Origin: Achromobacter spanius
Lineage (GTDB): Bacteria > Pseudomonadota > Gammaproteobacteria > Burkholderiales > Burkholderiaceae_B
DNA length: 64,000 nt
Direction: 5' to 3'
NCBI RefSeq assembly: GCF_002812705.1
Contig: NZ_CP025030.1
Span: 1,984,001-2,048,000, forward strand
The notes under the pieces were generated by a model that saw only the letters and a program-made list of their open reading frames with translations, made no database searches and had not been told where the DNA came from. Both the position numbers and the translations under genes were made by a program. Below are positions 7,600-16,206 of the stretch, piece by piece; position 1 is the first letter of the stretch, and every line of letters begins with the position of its first letter.

Positions 7600-7631
7600 A
7601 AAAAGCCCAGCGCGGCGGCTGGGCTTTTTTT
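7600..7631. terminator. Bidirectional terminator between the two tRNA-Phe genes
   Basis: AAAAGCCCAGC and GCTGGGCTTTTTT form a hairpin flanked by an A-run and a T-run, so it can act on either strand. On the minus strand it follows the upstream tRNA-Phe (7670-7745), suggesting the two copies can be separate transcripts. Confidence 0.75.
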
Positions 7632-7669
7632 GGGACTTGATATTGCTACCGCAATCCCAATAATTCTTT

Positions 7670-7745
7670 TGGTGGCCTGGGGCGGAATCGAACCACCGAC
7701 ACAAGGATTTTCAATCCTCTGCTCTACCGACTGAGCTACCAGGCC
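7670..7745 (-). tRNA. tRNA-Phe (GAA), second copy
   Basis: Identical 76-nt sequence to 7508-7583, offset by exactly 162 bp, with encoded CCA at 7670-7672 and the anticodon complement at 7710-7712. Tandem identical copies point to gene duplication for dosage. Confidence 0.95.
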
Positions 7746-7918
7746 AACGAAGTCCGCAACTATACACAATTTTTTTGGCTCACGCCAGCAAGGCGGGGCC
7801 AGATCGCCAACTATTTTTCCGCCCGGGTTTCCGCCCTGACTGTTGGGTGAATGGCACGGATAGGTGCGACGCAGCGTCGCGGCGGGGGCGGAACTGCGCT
7901 GGGGATAACCCGCAGGGG

Positions 7919-7924
7919 TATAAT
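7919..7924 (+). promoter_or_regulatory. Likely -10 box of the hemA promoter
   Basis: A perfect TATAAT lies 39 bp upstream of the hemA ATG (7963). No convincing -35 hexamer is seen at 17 bp, so this is a candidate only. Confidence 0.45.
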
Positions 7925-7962
7925 CTTCCAGTTATTTCGTGGCAGTCTTTTACGCATCCCAC

Positions 7963-9237
7963 ATGTCGGTAGCTGTCCTTGCCTTCGGTCTGAACCACAC
8001 GTCCGCGCCGGTTTCGGTTCGCGAGCGCGTGTCCATGCCCGTCGATCTGGTCAAGCCCGCGCTGGAAGGCCTGCGTTCGGCATTCGGCGGTTCCGTCCGC
8101 GAAGCCGCCATCCTGTCCACCTGTAACCGCACCGAGATCTATTGCGCGGCCGACGGCCACGTCGCCGATCAACTGCCCGCCTGGCTGGCTGAACACAACC
8201 GCCTGGACGCCGGCACGCTGCGCCCGCACCTGTACCGCCATCACCAAGACGACGCCGTGCGTCACGCTTTCCGCGTGGCCAGCGGGCTGGATTCCATGGT
8301 GCTGGGTGAAACCCAGATCGTCGGTCAGATGAAAGACGCCGTGCGCGCCGCCGGCGAAGCCGGGTCGCTGGGCACCTTGCTGCACCAGATGTTCCAGCGC
8401 ACGTTCTCGGTGGCCAAGGAAGTGCGGTCGCAAACCGCCATCGGCGCGCAGTCGGTGTCCATGGCCGCCGCCGCCGTCCGCCTGGCCGAACGCGTGTTCG
8501 GCAACCTGGACCAGGCCCGCACGCTGTTCATCGGCGCGGGCGAAATGATTGAACTGTGCGCCACCCACTTTGCCGCGCAACGCCCGCGCAGCATGGTCGT
8601 GGCCAACCGCACGGCCGAGCGCGCAGAAATCCTGGCCAACCGTTTTTCGGCCAGCACCATGAAGCTGTCCGACCTGACGGACCGCCTGTCGGAATTCGAC
8701 GTCATCGTGTCCTGTACGGCAAGCTCCCTGCCCATCCTCGGCTTGGGGATGGTGGAACGGGCCACGCGCCTGCGCCGCCACCGCCCCATGGTCATGATCG
8801 ACCTGGCTGTGCCGCGCGACATCGAACCCGAAGTCGGCCGCCTGGACGACGTCTACCTGTATTCGGTGGATGACCTGGGCCGCCTGGTGCAGACCGGCAC
8901 CGACGCGCGCCGCGCCGCCGTGGTGCAGGCCGAAGCCATTATCGAAACCCGCGTCCAGGGCTTCATGCACTGGATGCAGTCCCGCGAAGTGGTGCCCGTC
9001 ATCCGCGACCTGCACCAGGCCGCCGAAGACGTCCGCGCCGCTGAACTCGAACGCGCGCGCCGCCTGCTGGCGCGTGGCGAATCGCCCGAAGCCGTGCTGG
9101 AACAACTGGCGCACGGGCTGACGCAAAAATACCTGCACGGCCCGCTGGCGGCGTTGAACCGCAGCGAAGGCGACGACCGCAAGCAACTGCTTGCCTGGAT
9201 GCCGCGCCTGTTCCCCGGCCGCGACTCCCGCCGTTAG
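7963..9237 (+). CDS. hemA: Glutamyl-tRNA reductase
   Basis: 424 residues. It reduces glutamyl-tRNA(Glu) to glutamate-1-semialdehyde with NADPH, the first committed step of C5 haem synthesis. The catalytic motif STCNRTE (52-58, nucleophile Cys54), the [15 protein letters not shown] segment, the NADPH-binding FIGAGEM and the C-terminal dimerisation helices are all visible. The ATG at 7963 is chosen over an in-frame codon 24 bp earlier because [16 protein letters not shown] matches the family start. prfA and prmC follow on the same strand, the usual betaproteobacterial arrangement. Confidence 0.97.
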   Translation: MSVAVLAFGLNHTSAPVSVRERVSMPVDLVKPALEGLRSAFGGSVREAAILSTCNRTEIYCAADGHVADQLPAWLAEHNRLDAGTLRPHLYRHHQDDAVRHAFRVASGLDSMVLGETQIVGQMKDAVRAAGEAGSLGTLLHQMFQRTFSVAKEVRSQTAIGAQSVSMAAAAVRLAERVFGNLDQARTLFIGAGEMIELCATHFAAQRPRSMVVANRTAERAEILANRFSASTMKLSDLTDRLSEFDVIVSCTASSLPILGLGMVERATRLRRHRPMVMIDLAVPRDIEPEVGRLDDVYLYSVDDLGRLVQTGTDARRAAVVQAEAIIETRVQGFMHWMQSREVVPVIRDLHQAAEDVRAAELERARRLLARGESPEAVLEQLAHGLTQKYLHGPLAALNRSEGDDRKQLLAWMPRLFPGRDSRR

Positions 9238-9321
9238 CGAATCTGCCCCACGTCCCGCCTCCTGGCGGGCGTTCGTCTTTGTGGGCGCCCGCTATTCCTG
9301 TTTTCTCTTTGGTCATTCCCC

Positions 9322-10404
9322 ATGAAATCTTCCATGCGCAGCCGGCTGGAGCATCTGTGTAACCGCCTGATCGAGGTGGACGCATTGCTCGCCCAACCGG
9401 AAACCGCGTCCGATATGGACCGTTTCCGCAAGCTCTCGCGCGAACGCGCCGAGCTGGAACCCGTGGTCGAGGCCTTCACCGCTTTCGCCCGCACCGAGGA
9501 AGACCTGGCGACCGCGCAGGAAATGCTGTCTGACCCCGAAATGAAGGCCATGGCCGAAGACGAGATCAAATCGGGCCGAGGCAAGCTGGAAAGCCTGGAA
9601 AGCGCGCTGCAATTGCTGCTGCTGCCGCGCGACCCCAATGACGGACGCAGCGTGTTTCTGGAAATTCGCGCGGGCACGGGTGGCGATGAAAGCGCGCTGT
9701 TCTCGGGCGACCTGCTGCGCATGTACACGCGCTATGCGGAAACGCGCGGTTGGCGCGTCGAGCTGATGTCGGAAAGCGCCTCGGAACTGGGCGGCTACAA
9801 GGAAGTGATCGCCCGCATTGACGGCGACGGCGCCTACGGCCGCTTGAAGTTCGAGTCCGGCGCGCACCGCGTGCAGCGCGTGCCCGCCACCGAAGCGCAG
9901 GGTCGCATCCACACGTCGGCCTGCACCGTGGCCGTTATGGCCGAAGCCGACGAGATGTCGGAAATCGTCATCAACGCCAATGACCTGCGCATCGACACGT
10001 TCCGTGCCAGCGGCGCGGGCGGCCAGCACATCAACAAGACCGATTCCGCCGTGCGCATCACGCACTTGCCGACGGGGCTGGTGGTGGAATGCCAGGACGA
10101 CCGCTCGCAGCACCGCAACAAGGACAAGGCCATGCAGGTGCTGGCCGCGCGCTTGAAAGACAAGGAAACGCGCGAACGCCAAAGCAAGGAAGCGGCCGAG
10201 CGCAAGAGCCTGATCGGCACGGGCGACCGCTCCGAGCGCATCCGCACCTATAACTTCCCGCAGGGCCGCGTGACGGATCACCGCATCAACCTGACGCTGT
10301 ACAAGCTGCAGCAGATCATGGAAGGCGACCTGGAAGAGCTGACCGGCGCGCTGATCGCCGAGCATCAGGCCGAGCAGTTGGCGGCGCTGGGCGACGACAT
10401 CTAA
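9322..10404 (+). CDS. prfA: Peptide chain release factor 1
   Basis: 360 residues, the standard RF1 length. The stop-codon-reading tripeptide PAT (188-190) marks it as RF1 (UAA/UAG), and the peptidyl-transfer motif GGQ is at 233-235 in [11 protein letters not shown]. It lies 84 bp after hemA and 9 bp before prmC, whose product methylates the glutamine of this GGQ motif, so the pair is functionally linked. Confidence 0.97.
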   Translation: MKSSMRSRLEHLCNRLIEVDALLAQPETASDMDRFRKLSRERAELEPVVEAFTAFARTEEDLATAQEMLSDPEMKAMAEDEIKSGRGKLESLESALQLLLLPRDPNDGRSVFLEIRAGTGGDESALFSGDLLRMYTRYAETRGWRVELMSESASELGGYKEVIARIDGDGAYGRLKFESGAHRVQRVPATEAQGRIHTSACTVAVMAEADEMSEIVINANDLRIDTFRASGAGGQHINKTDSAVRITHLPTGLVVECQDDRSQHRNKDKAMQVLAARLKDKETRERQSKEAAERKSLIGTGDRSERIRTYNFPQGRVTDHRINLTLYKLQQIMEGDLEELTGALIAEHQAEQLAALGDDI

Positions 10405-10413
10405 GGCGGCGCC

Positions 10414-11247
10414 ATGACGACGCCCCAGCTTAAAAGCCTGCTGCTGGACACCCGCCTGCCGCGCCTGGAAGTGCGCATGCTGCTTGAGCACGTGTTGCAA
10501 AAGCCGCGCGCCTGGCTGCTGGCGCATGACACCGATCCGCTTGCGCCTGATGTGGCGGCGGCGTTCGAGGTCTTGCTGGCGCGCCGCCTGGCCGGCGAAC
10601 CCATGGCGTATCTGCTGGGCCATCGCGAGTTCATGGGCCACCGGTTTCGCGTCACGCCTGATGTGCTGATTCCGCGCCCCGACACCGAAGTGCTGGTGGA
10701 AACCGCGCTGGAATGCGTGGCGGGCATTGCGGGGCCGGCCGTGCTGGACCTGGGTACGGGCAGCGGCGCCATCGCGATATCGATCGCCCTGGCGCGCCGC
10801 GACGCGCGCGTGATGGCGTCCGACGTCAGTGCCGCCGCGTTGAAGGTGGCGGCGGCCAACGCCTGGGATCTGACCGCTTCGGTGCGTTTCGTGGAAGGCA
10901 GCTGGTTTGACGCTGTGCCGGCCGGCGAAGGCTTTGACCTGATCGTGTCCAATCCGCCCTACGTAGCCAATAACGACCCGCACCTGGACCAGGGCGACTT
11001 GCGCTTCGAACCGCGCGGCGCGCTGACCGATGGCGCGGGCGGGCTGGAAGACCTGGGCCGCATCGTGGCCGGCGCCGGCCCGCACCTGAAGCCGGGCGCG
11101 CAGCTATGGATGGAGCATGGCTGGGACCAGGCGCAGGCGGTACGCGGCTTGCTGGCGGATGCGGGCTTTGAATCGGTGCACAGCCGGCACGACCTGGCGG
11201 GCATTGAAAGAATATCCGGCGGGCGCTGGCCGGCCGGGGGGCGTTGA
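10414..11247 (+). CDS. prmC: Release factor glutamine N5-methyltransferase
   Basis: 277 residues. SAM-dependent enzyme that methylates the GGQ glutamine of RF1 and RF2. The SAM-binding DLGTGSGAIAI (112-122) and catalytic NPPY (180-183) are intact, and the N-terminal helical RF-binding domain is present (RMLLEHVLQKPRAWLLAH). It starts 9 bp after prfA. Confidence 0.96.
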   Translation: MTTPQLKSLLLDTRLPRLEVRMLLEHVLQKPRAWLLAHDTDPLAPDVAAAFEVLLARRLAGEPMAYLLGHREFMGHRFRVTPDVLIPRPDTEVLVETALECVAGIAGPAVLDLGTGSGAIAISIALARRDARVMASDVSAAALKVAAANAWDLTASVRFVEGSWFDAVPAGEGFDLIVSNPPYVANNDPHLDQGDLRFEPRGALTDGAGGLEDLGRIVAGAGPHLKPGAQLWMEHGWDQAQAVRGLLADAGFESVHSRHDLAGIERISGGRWPAGGR

Positions 11248-11370
11248 CCGCCCCGGCTGTTACAGTTTTCCACTACGGCAAACCCGCGAAAAGCCCGCCC
11301 GAGTAGCCCGGCGCGGGGCGGGTATCCGCCCAGCTTTACGGGTATTTACGGCCGTTTTTTCCGCTGTACC

Positions 11371-11376
11371 TATAAT
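11371..11376 (+). promoter_or_regulatory. Likely -10 box upstream of grxD
   Basis: TATAAT lies 35 bp before the chosen grxD ATG (11412). Its position argues that the in-frame TTG codon at 11376 is not the translation start. Confidence 0.4.
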
Positions 11377-11411
11377 TGGCGTATTCCGTTATGCCTGTCC
11401 AAGAGACCACC

Positions 11412-11738
11412 ATGAGCGACGTTCAAGAATTCATCCGCGAAACCGTGACCCAGCACCCCGTCGTGCTGTTCATGAAGGGCACCGCCCAATTCCCGCAATG
11501 CGGCTTTTCCGGCAAGGCCATCCAGATCCTGAAGGGCTGTGGCGTGAAGAAGCTGGTTACCGTCAACGTGCTGGAAGACGACGAAGTCCGTCAGGGCATC
11601 AAGGAATTTTCCAGCTGGCCCACCATCCCGCAGCTTTACGTCGCGGGCGAATTCATCGGCGGCTCGGACATCATGAACGAGATGAATGAATCCGGCGAAC
11701 TGAAGACGCTGCTGGAGCAATCCGGCGCCACGGCTTAA
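11412..11738 (+). CDS. grxD: Monothiol glutaredoxin, Grx4/GrxD type
   Basis: 108 residues. Monothiol glutaredoxins of this class bind a [2Fe-2S] cluster with glutathione and move Fe-S clusters to target proteins. The active-site CGFS (30-33), the WPTIPQLY cis-proline loop and the GEFIGGSDI glutathione-binding segment are all present. The ATG at 11412 is preceded by AAGAGACCACC and gives the canonical MSDVQEFI start. ubiX follows 7 bp later. Confidence 0.96.
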   Translation: MSDVQEFIRETVTQHPVVLFMKGTAQFPQCGFSGKAIQILKGCGVKKLVTVNVLEDDEVRQGIKEFSSWPTIPQLYVAGEFIGGSDIMNEMNESGELKTLLEQSGATA

Positions 11739-11745
11739 GTCGCCC

Positions 11746-12309
11746 ATGCGGCGACTTGTCATCGGCATCACGGGCGCCACCGGCGCGCTCTACGCGGTGC
11801 GCATGCTGCAAGCCTTGCGCGGCGTGGACGATGTCGAGACTCACCTGGTTGTGTCGGCCTCGGGCGTGTTGAACATCAAGCACGAGCTTGATGTCAGCCG
11901 CCACGATATCTATGCGCTGGCCGACCACGTGCACTCGGTGCGCGATGTGGGCGCCACGCTGGCCAGCGGCGCGTTCCAGACGGCGGGCATGGTGATCGTG
12001 CCGTGTTCGATGCGCACCTTGGCGGCCGTGGCGCATGGCCTGTCAGATAACCTCATCACACGCGCCGCCGACGTCACCTTGAAGGAACGCCGGCGCCTGG
12101 TGCTGATGGTGCGTGAAACGCCCTTCAATCTGGCGCACTTGCGCAACATGACCGCCGTGACCGAAATGGGCGGCATCGTGTTTCCGCCGCTGCCGGCGTT
12201 TTATCACCGCCCGGCAACCATTGAAGAAATGGTGGACCACACCGTGGCGCGCGTGCTGGAACTGTTCGACATCGTCGTGCCCGGCCCGCACTGGGAAGGC
12301 ATGAAGTAG
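11746..12309 (+). CDS. ubiX: Flavin prenyltransferase UbiX
   Basis: 187 residues. It joins dimethylallyl phosphate to FMN, making the prenylated flavin cofactor for UbiD-type decarboxylases in ubiquinone synthesis. The start IGITGATGALYAVRML, the IVPCSMRTLAAVAHG segment, the REKP-like MVRETPFNLAHLRNM and the C-terminal FPPLPAFYHRP are family hallmarks. It follows grxD by 7 bp and is probably co-transcribed. The partner ubiD is not in this window. Confidence 0.95.
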   Translation: MRRLVIGITGATGALYAVRMLQALRGVDDVETHLVVSASGVLNIKHELDVSRHDIYALADHVHSVRDVGATLASGAFQTAGMVIVPCSMRTLAAVAHGLSDNLITRAADVTLKERRRLVLMVRETPFNLAHLRNMTAVTEMGGIVFPPLPAFYHRPATIEEMVDHTVARVLELFDIVVPGPHWEGMK

Positions 12310-12331
12310 CCGACGAGCCTCGGTAACGTGA

Positions 12332-12383
12332 ACATGTGGCGTGCACATGTAGCGTGCACATCCAGCGTGACCATGTAGCGTGA
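12332..12383. repeat. Four tandem 13-bp repeats downstream of ubiX
   Basis: Units 12332-12344, 12345-12357, 12358-12370 and 12371-12383 follow the pattern (A/C)CATGTAGCGTG(C/A) with one to three changes each. A degenerate fifth unit may precede them at 12319-12331. They sit between the convergent ends of ubiX and the gene at 12435, just before the terminator. Confidence 0.8.
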
Positions 12384-12389
12384 AAAATG

Positions 12390-12415
12390 AAACAGCCCCG
12401 CATGCGGGGCTGTTT
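12390..12415. terminator. Bidirectional terminator between ubiX and the convergent gene
   Basis: A perfect 26-bp palindrome (AAACAGCCCCGCA and its complement) gives a strong GC stem with A/T flanks on each side. It sits between two convergent genes. Confidence 0.75.
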
Positions 12416-12434
12416 GCATCGCGGCCGCGCGGGG

Positions 12435-13508
12435 TTACTCGACCAGCCCCAGGCCATTCAACGCGGCCAGATTCTCCGGCCATTGGCGCGCACGGGCGTT
12501 TTGCAGTTCGATGCGCGCCCAGGCCATCCAGCCCGCCCACTCAATCCGCTTGTCCCACGCCGTGCCCCAGGCTTGCAAGGCCGCCAGCCCCGCCGCCGCG
12601 TGCGCTTGCGCCGCATCGAAATCACCCGAGGTCAATGCCAATTGCGCCAGCAGCAAGCGCGGCTCGCCCACCCAGGGGTTGTGTTCGACGGCGGCTTCCA
12701 GCAGGTGGCGCGCGCTGTCCATTTCCGTCAGCGGATGCATGCGCGTGATGACTTGCCAGTACAGCGCGCTGGCGGCCGCCTCGTCGCGCGCGCTGAGCGT
12801 GGCGCGGCAGGCGTCGAACGCCGGGGGAATGGGGATGCCCGTATCGGCGGGCATGCGCGACAAGGGCGCCAACAGGTGCGACAGCATCGACAGAATGTTC
12901 GACGGCGGCTTCAGCGGACCGGGCCACAGCGAAGACGCCCAGTTCGTTTTCAAATCGCGGCGCTGCTGCTGCGGATAGCCCGCGAAGATCTCGTCTTGCC
13001 AGCTATGCCATTGTTCGCCGATGTCGGCGGCGGACACGACGATGAACGCGGCAACCTGGCGTGGCGTCAACGTAAAGACCTGCCCGTTAGCGCCTTCAAG
13101 CGTCATGCCTTCGCTGCCCGCGCCCTGGCCCGCCAGCACCGCTTGCACGAACTTCGTGCGCGGCATCTCGCAGAACAGGCTGACCCACGCTTCGGCTTCT
13201 TCGCCCAGCACCTCGCGCAGGGTCGAGCGTTCACGCTCGCGGTCAAACAGCGTCAGGTCCACGTATTCGTTGCCGTAGACGCTGTGGAACAGACCCAGCA
13301 TGCGCACTTCGCGCGGCTGGTTCCACAGCGCCAGCGTGCGATACACGCCCAGCAGATGGTGCTTGAAGGTGCCGGCCTTGTGCCAGTCTTCCCCGGCGCT
13401 GCGGGCGAACAGCAAGTCCAGCAACGCGGGCAGGTCGGCATCGATGGCGGCGTAGTGGTCAGCGAGCAGGGCGCGCGCGTGCGGGTGGAGTTCGTTGTTG
13501 GTGGACAT
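12435..13508 (-). CDS. Conserved hypothetical protein (DUF6817-like N-terminus, helical C-terminus)
   Basis: 357 residues from the ATG at 13508. The N-terminal half carries HTFKHHLLGVYRTL-type residues (KAGTFKHHLLGVYRTLALWN) and GLFHSVYGNEYV, a histidine-rich arrangement that I associate with the DUF6817 family. The C-terminal third is helical and TPR-like (HLLEAAVEHNPWVGEPRLLL, ALTSGDFDAAQAHAAAGLAA). No signal peptide or membrane segment. The function is unknown; a metal-dependent HD-like hydrolase fold is possible but I cannot assign metal ligands with certainty. Confidence 0.75.
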   Translation of the reverse strand: MSTNNELHPHARALLADHYAAIDADLPALLDLLFARSAGEDWHKAGTFKHHLLGVYRTLALWNQPREVRMLGLFHSVYGNEYVDLTLFDRERERSTLREVLGEEAEAWVSLFCEMPRTKFVQAVLAGQGAGSEGMTLEGANGQVFTLTPRQVAAFIVVSAADIGEQWHSWQDEIFAGYPQQQRRDLKTNWASSLWPGPLKPPSNILSMLSHLLAPLSRMPADTGIPIPPAFDACRATLSARDEAAASALYWQVITRMHPLTEMDSARHLLEAAVEHNPWVGEPRLLLAQLALTSGDFDAAQAHAAAGLAALQAWGTAWDKRIEWAGWMAWARIELQNARARQWPENLAALNGLGLVE

Positions 13509-13603
13509 GGCGCAAGGCGTGTAATTGAAGGCAGCCGCTATTGTGTCCGCATGAGGCGGGCTTGTCATGGGGCGGCGCTTTATACGATTTGGCTCATATC
13601 AAT

Positions 13604-13615
13604 ATGAATATTCAT
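13604..13615. promoter_or_regulatory. 12-bp AT palindrome upstream of the MetQ-like gene
   Basis: ATGAATATTCAT is a perfect 12-bp palindrome 65 bp before the MetQ-like start, in the divergent intergenic region. It is a candidate operator; the regulator is unknown. Confidence 0.35.
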
Positions 13616-13680
13616 CGCTTCCAGTTTGGTAGCGCGCTGCATAGAATCGCGGGTCATTCTTTTTACATGCAGAGCTTCCC

Positions 13681-14475
13681 ATGCGCCTTCGCCATACCCT
13701 CGCTATTTTTGCCGCCGTGCTCGGATTCACGGGTACCCAAGCCATGGCGCAGGACGCCGAACTGAAGGTGGGCGTCACCGTCGGCCCGCACGCGCAAATC
13801 GGTGAAGTGGCGCAGCAGGTGGCGGCCAAGCAGGGCCTGAAAGTGAAGCTGATTGAATTCAGCGATTTCATCCAGCCCAACGCCGCGTTGGACGCCAAGG
13901 AGCTGGACCTGAACATCTACCAGCACAAGCCCTTCCTGGATTCGCAGAACAAGGCGCGGGGCTACAAGCTCGTGCCGGTGGCGACCGCCGTGGTGCAACA
14001 GATGGGCATTTATTCCAAGCGCCTGAAGTCGCTTGACGAGCTGCCGCAAGGCGGCAAGGTTGCCATTCCCAACGACCCGACCAACGGCGCCCGCGCGCTG
14101 CTGGTGTTGCAGGCGGCCAAGCTGATCACCCTCAAGGACGGCGTCACGGTGACCGCGTCGCTGTTCGATGTGGTCGAGAACCCCAAGAAGCTGAAGTTCA
14201 TCGAAATCGAAGCGGCGCAGTTGCCGCATTCGCTGGCGGACGTGGACGCGGCGGCGGTCAATTCCGCTTATGCCATCCCGGCCGGCCTGTCGCCCGCCAA
14301 GGACGCGCTGGTGCTGGAAAGCAAGGATGCGCCGTTCGCCGCCGTGGTGATCGCCACGCGCGAAGACAACAAGAATGACCCGCGCGTCGCGCGCTTCATC
14401 AAGGCGTACCAGTCGGACGAGGTGAAGGCGTTTGTGGCCAAGCAGTTTCCGGGCGCGTATTCCACGTCCTGGTAA
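13681..14475 (+). CDS. MetQ/NlpA-family ABC substrate-binding protein
   Basis: 264 residues. The signal peptide ends at AMA-QDA (about residue 23). The body has the MetQ pattern: LKVGVTVGPHAQIGE, LIEFSDFIQPNAALD, LNIYQHKPFLD, VAIPNDPTNGARALL and VNSAYAIPAGLSP. The family binds D/L-methionine and related compounds for the MetNIQ importer. There is no lipobox cysteine at the cleavage site, so it looks like a soluble periplasmic protein rather than a lipoprotein. No metN or metI lies next to it. Methionine binding is likely but unproven. Confidence 0.9.
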   Translation: MRLRHTLAIFAAVLGFTGTQAMAQDAELKVGVTVGPHAQIGEVAQQVAAKQGLKVKLIEFSDFIQPNAALDAKELDLNIYQHKPFLDSQNKARGYKLVPVATAVVQQMGIYSKRLKSLDELPQGGKVAIPNDPTNGARALLVLQAAKLITLKDGVTVTASLFDVVENPKKLKFIEIEAAQLPHSLADVDAAAVNSAYAIPAGLSPAKDALVLESKDAPFAAVVIATREDNKNDPRVARFIKAYQSDEVKAFVAKQFPGAYSTSW

Positions 14476-14551
14476 CACGCCATACCAGGGCCGCCCGCCT
14501 GCCTTCGAAAAGCGGCGCCTGCAACGGGCGCCGCGCCTGACGCACTGCGCG

Positions 14552-15415
14552 TCAGGCGTACTTGCCTGTCAGCCCGCCATCCACCACCAGTTCCGTGCCG
14601 GTGATGTAGGACGCATCGTCCGACGCCAGGAAGGCCACCGCTTTCGCCACTTCCCAGGGCGTGCCCATCCGGCCCATCGGCACCTGCTTGTCGCGCGCGG
14701 CCAGCGCCGCCTGGAGGTCGTTGGGGTCGAACATGCGCGCCACGTTTTGCGCTACGCGCGGCGTGTCGATCAGGCCGGGGATGACGGTATTCACGCGGAT
14801 GCCGTCGGCCGCGTATTGCTGCGCCGCCATGCGCGCAAAATGAATCACCGCGGCTTTGCTGACGCTATAGGCCAGGTGCGGATAGCCGGTGTAGCGAATG
14901 CCCGCAATGGACGACACCGTGACGATGGCCCCGCCGCCTTGCTGGCGCATCAGCGGCGCCAGCAGGCGCGTGGCAATCAGCAGGCTGGTCACGTTCACTT
15001 GCTGGATGCGGTTCCAGTCTTCCAGCGAAATGTCTTCCGGCCCGCCCACCTTGCCGATGCCCGCATTGGCTTGCAGGATGTCGATACGCCCGTAGCGGCG
15101 CAGCGCGGCGTCCACCGCGGCCTGCATGGCGTCCGGGTCGGCCACGTCTGCCTGCACGGCCAAGGCGCTGCCGCCCGCCAGTTCGACCTGGTGCGCGGCG
15201 TCCTCGGCGGCCGCAAGGTCCACGTCCAGCGCCACCACTGACGCGCCTTCGCGCGCCAACGTCACACAGCTTGCGCGGCCGATGCTCCAGCCGGCGGCCG
15301 ACGCCCCGGCGCCGGCCACCAAGGCGATCTTGCCTGCCAGGCGTGCGTTGCCAGTGGCAGCGGTGGCATTGGTAGCAGTGGCCTCGGTGGTCGTGGCAGC
15401 GTCCGTGGCTGTCAT
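14552..15415 (-). CDS. SDR family oxidoreductase
   Basis: 287 residues. An Ala/Thr-rich tail of about 26 residues precedes the SDR core. The cofactor motif is extended, VAGAGASAAGWSIGRA instead of the compact TGxxxGIG. NAG is in LQANAGIG, and the catalytic Ser and the YSVSK pair are in VSSIAG and LAYSVSKAA. It starts inside the stop of the upstream lyase gene (ATGA at 15412-15415). The tail may be an over-extended start, but the overlap supports it. It is the last gene of the acyl-CoA operon and probably oxidises or reduces a hydroxyacyl or alcohol intermediate. Confidence 0.87.
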   Translation of the reverse strand: MTATDAATTTEATATNATAATGNARLAGKIALVAGAGASAAGWSIGRASCVTLAREGASVVALDVDLAAAEDAAHQVELAGGSALAVQADVADPDAMQAAVDAALRRYGRIDILQANAGIGKVGGPEDISLEDWNRIQQVNVTSLLIATRLLAPLMRQQGGGAIVTVSSIAGIRYTGYPHLAYSVSKAAVIHFARMAAQQYAADGIRVNTVIPGLIDTPRVAQNVARMFDPNDLQAALAARDKQVPMGRMGTPWEVAKAVAFLASDDASYITGTELVVDGGLTGKYA

Positions 15416-16206
15416 GCCGAGCCCTCGCCGTCCTGCTGATGCGTCTTGCCCTTGCCCACATAGGGAATGGCGTGGTCGATGGTTTCCCAGATGTAGCGGC
15501 CCGACGGGCTTTGCTGTTCTTCCGCCACGTGCGACACCAGGCCCGCCGCGCGCGAAATGACGGCGAAGCCGCGCATCAGGTCGGTGGGCACGCCGATCTC
15601 GCTCAGCAGCGCCGCCACCGCGCCCGTTGCGTTGATGGTGATGTGCTTGCCATAGGTCTCGTTCACCGCGCTAGCCAGCAGGCGCAGCGCGCGCAGCGAT
15701 GCGCCGTCCAGATCCGGCTCGGCTTCGGCCAGCGCCAGCAGCTTGATCGAACGCGGGTCGTCGGGCTTGTGCAGATGGTGGCCAAAGCCGGGCAGGGCGC
15801 GGCGCTGTTCGCGGAACTCGCGCGCAATGGCCAGCGCTTCGGTGCGTCCATCGGCCGCCTGCTTGATGCGGTCCAGCAGGCGCGAGCAGTTTTCCATGGT
15901 GCCCACGAACTGGCTGCCCACGGCCATCAGCCCGGAGGCGACCGCGCCTTGCAGGTTCTCGGGCGCGCTCATGTAGATCAGGCGCGTGGCAATGGCGCTG
16001 GGCGTCATGCCGTGTTCCATCAAGGTCACCAGCACGGCGTCGACGATGCGCATGTCCACGGGGCGCGCGTCACGCCCCAGGATCTGCATGATCATGACTT
16101 CGGTAAACGTCTTCTTGCCGATCAGGTCTTCAACCAGATCGACGTCCCGGTACGACATGCCGGTCAGGTGGTGGGCGCAAAGACGGGTTTCGGGGGTGGT
16201 GCTCAT
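15412..16206 (-). CDS. Citrate-synthase-family lyase (citryl-CoA-lyase type)
   Basis: 264 residues, much shorter than citrate synthase (about 430), matching the short citrate-synthase-like proteins annotated as citryl-CoA lyase. The GFGHHLHKPDDPR segment keeps the acetyl-CoA-side histidine, and the C-terminal RGFAVISRAAGLVSHVAEEQ segment follows. The segment where citrate synthases have the first catalytic His reads VGSQFVG, so that residue looks replaced by Gln. Such proteins cleave or condense acyl-CoA with a 2-oxoacid. It is coupled by ATGA overlaps to the ligase upstream and the SDR downstream. Confidence 0.8.
   Translation of the reverse strand: MSTTPETRLCAHHLTGMSYRDVDLVEDLIGKKTFTEVMIMQILGRDARPVDMRIVDAVLVTLMEHGMTPSAIATRLIYMSAPENLQGAVASGLMAVGSQFVGTMENCSRLLDRIKQAADGRTEALAIAREFREQRRALPGFGHHLHKPDDPRSIKLLALAEAEPDLDGASLRALRLLASAVNETYGKHITINATGAVAALLSEIGVPTDLMRGFAVISRAAGLVSHVAEEQQSPSGRYIWETIDHAIPYVGKGKTHQQDGEGSA

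Noticed and set aside
6455..7745. Prophage or integrative element at tRNA-Phe
   Set aside because: No integrase, phage gene or duplicated tRNA 3' end beyond the two complete tRNA copies; only low GC and repeats are seen.
7939..7962. hemA starting 8 codons earlier
   Set aside because: The ATG at 7963 gives the conserved MSVAVLAFG start.
9313..11085. Long minus-strand open frame (590 codons) opposite prfA and prmC
   Set aside because: It is the shadow of two certain genes; the composition (His/Gln/Arg-rich) is typical of antisense frames in high-GC DNA.
13509..13680. SAM or methionine riboswitch before the MetQ-like gene
   Set aside because: No SAM-I or SAM-II consensus in the short leader; only an AT palindrome.
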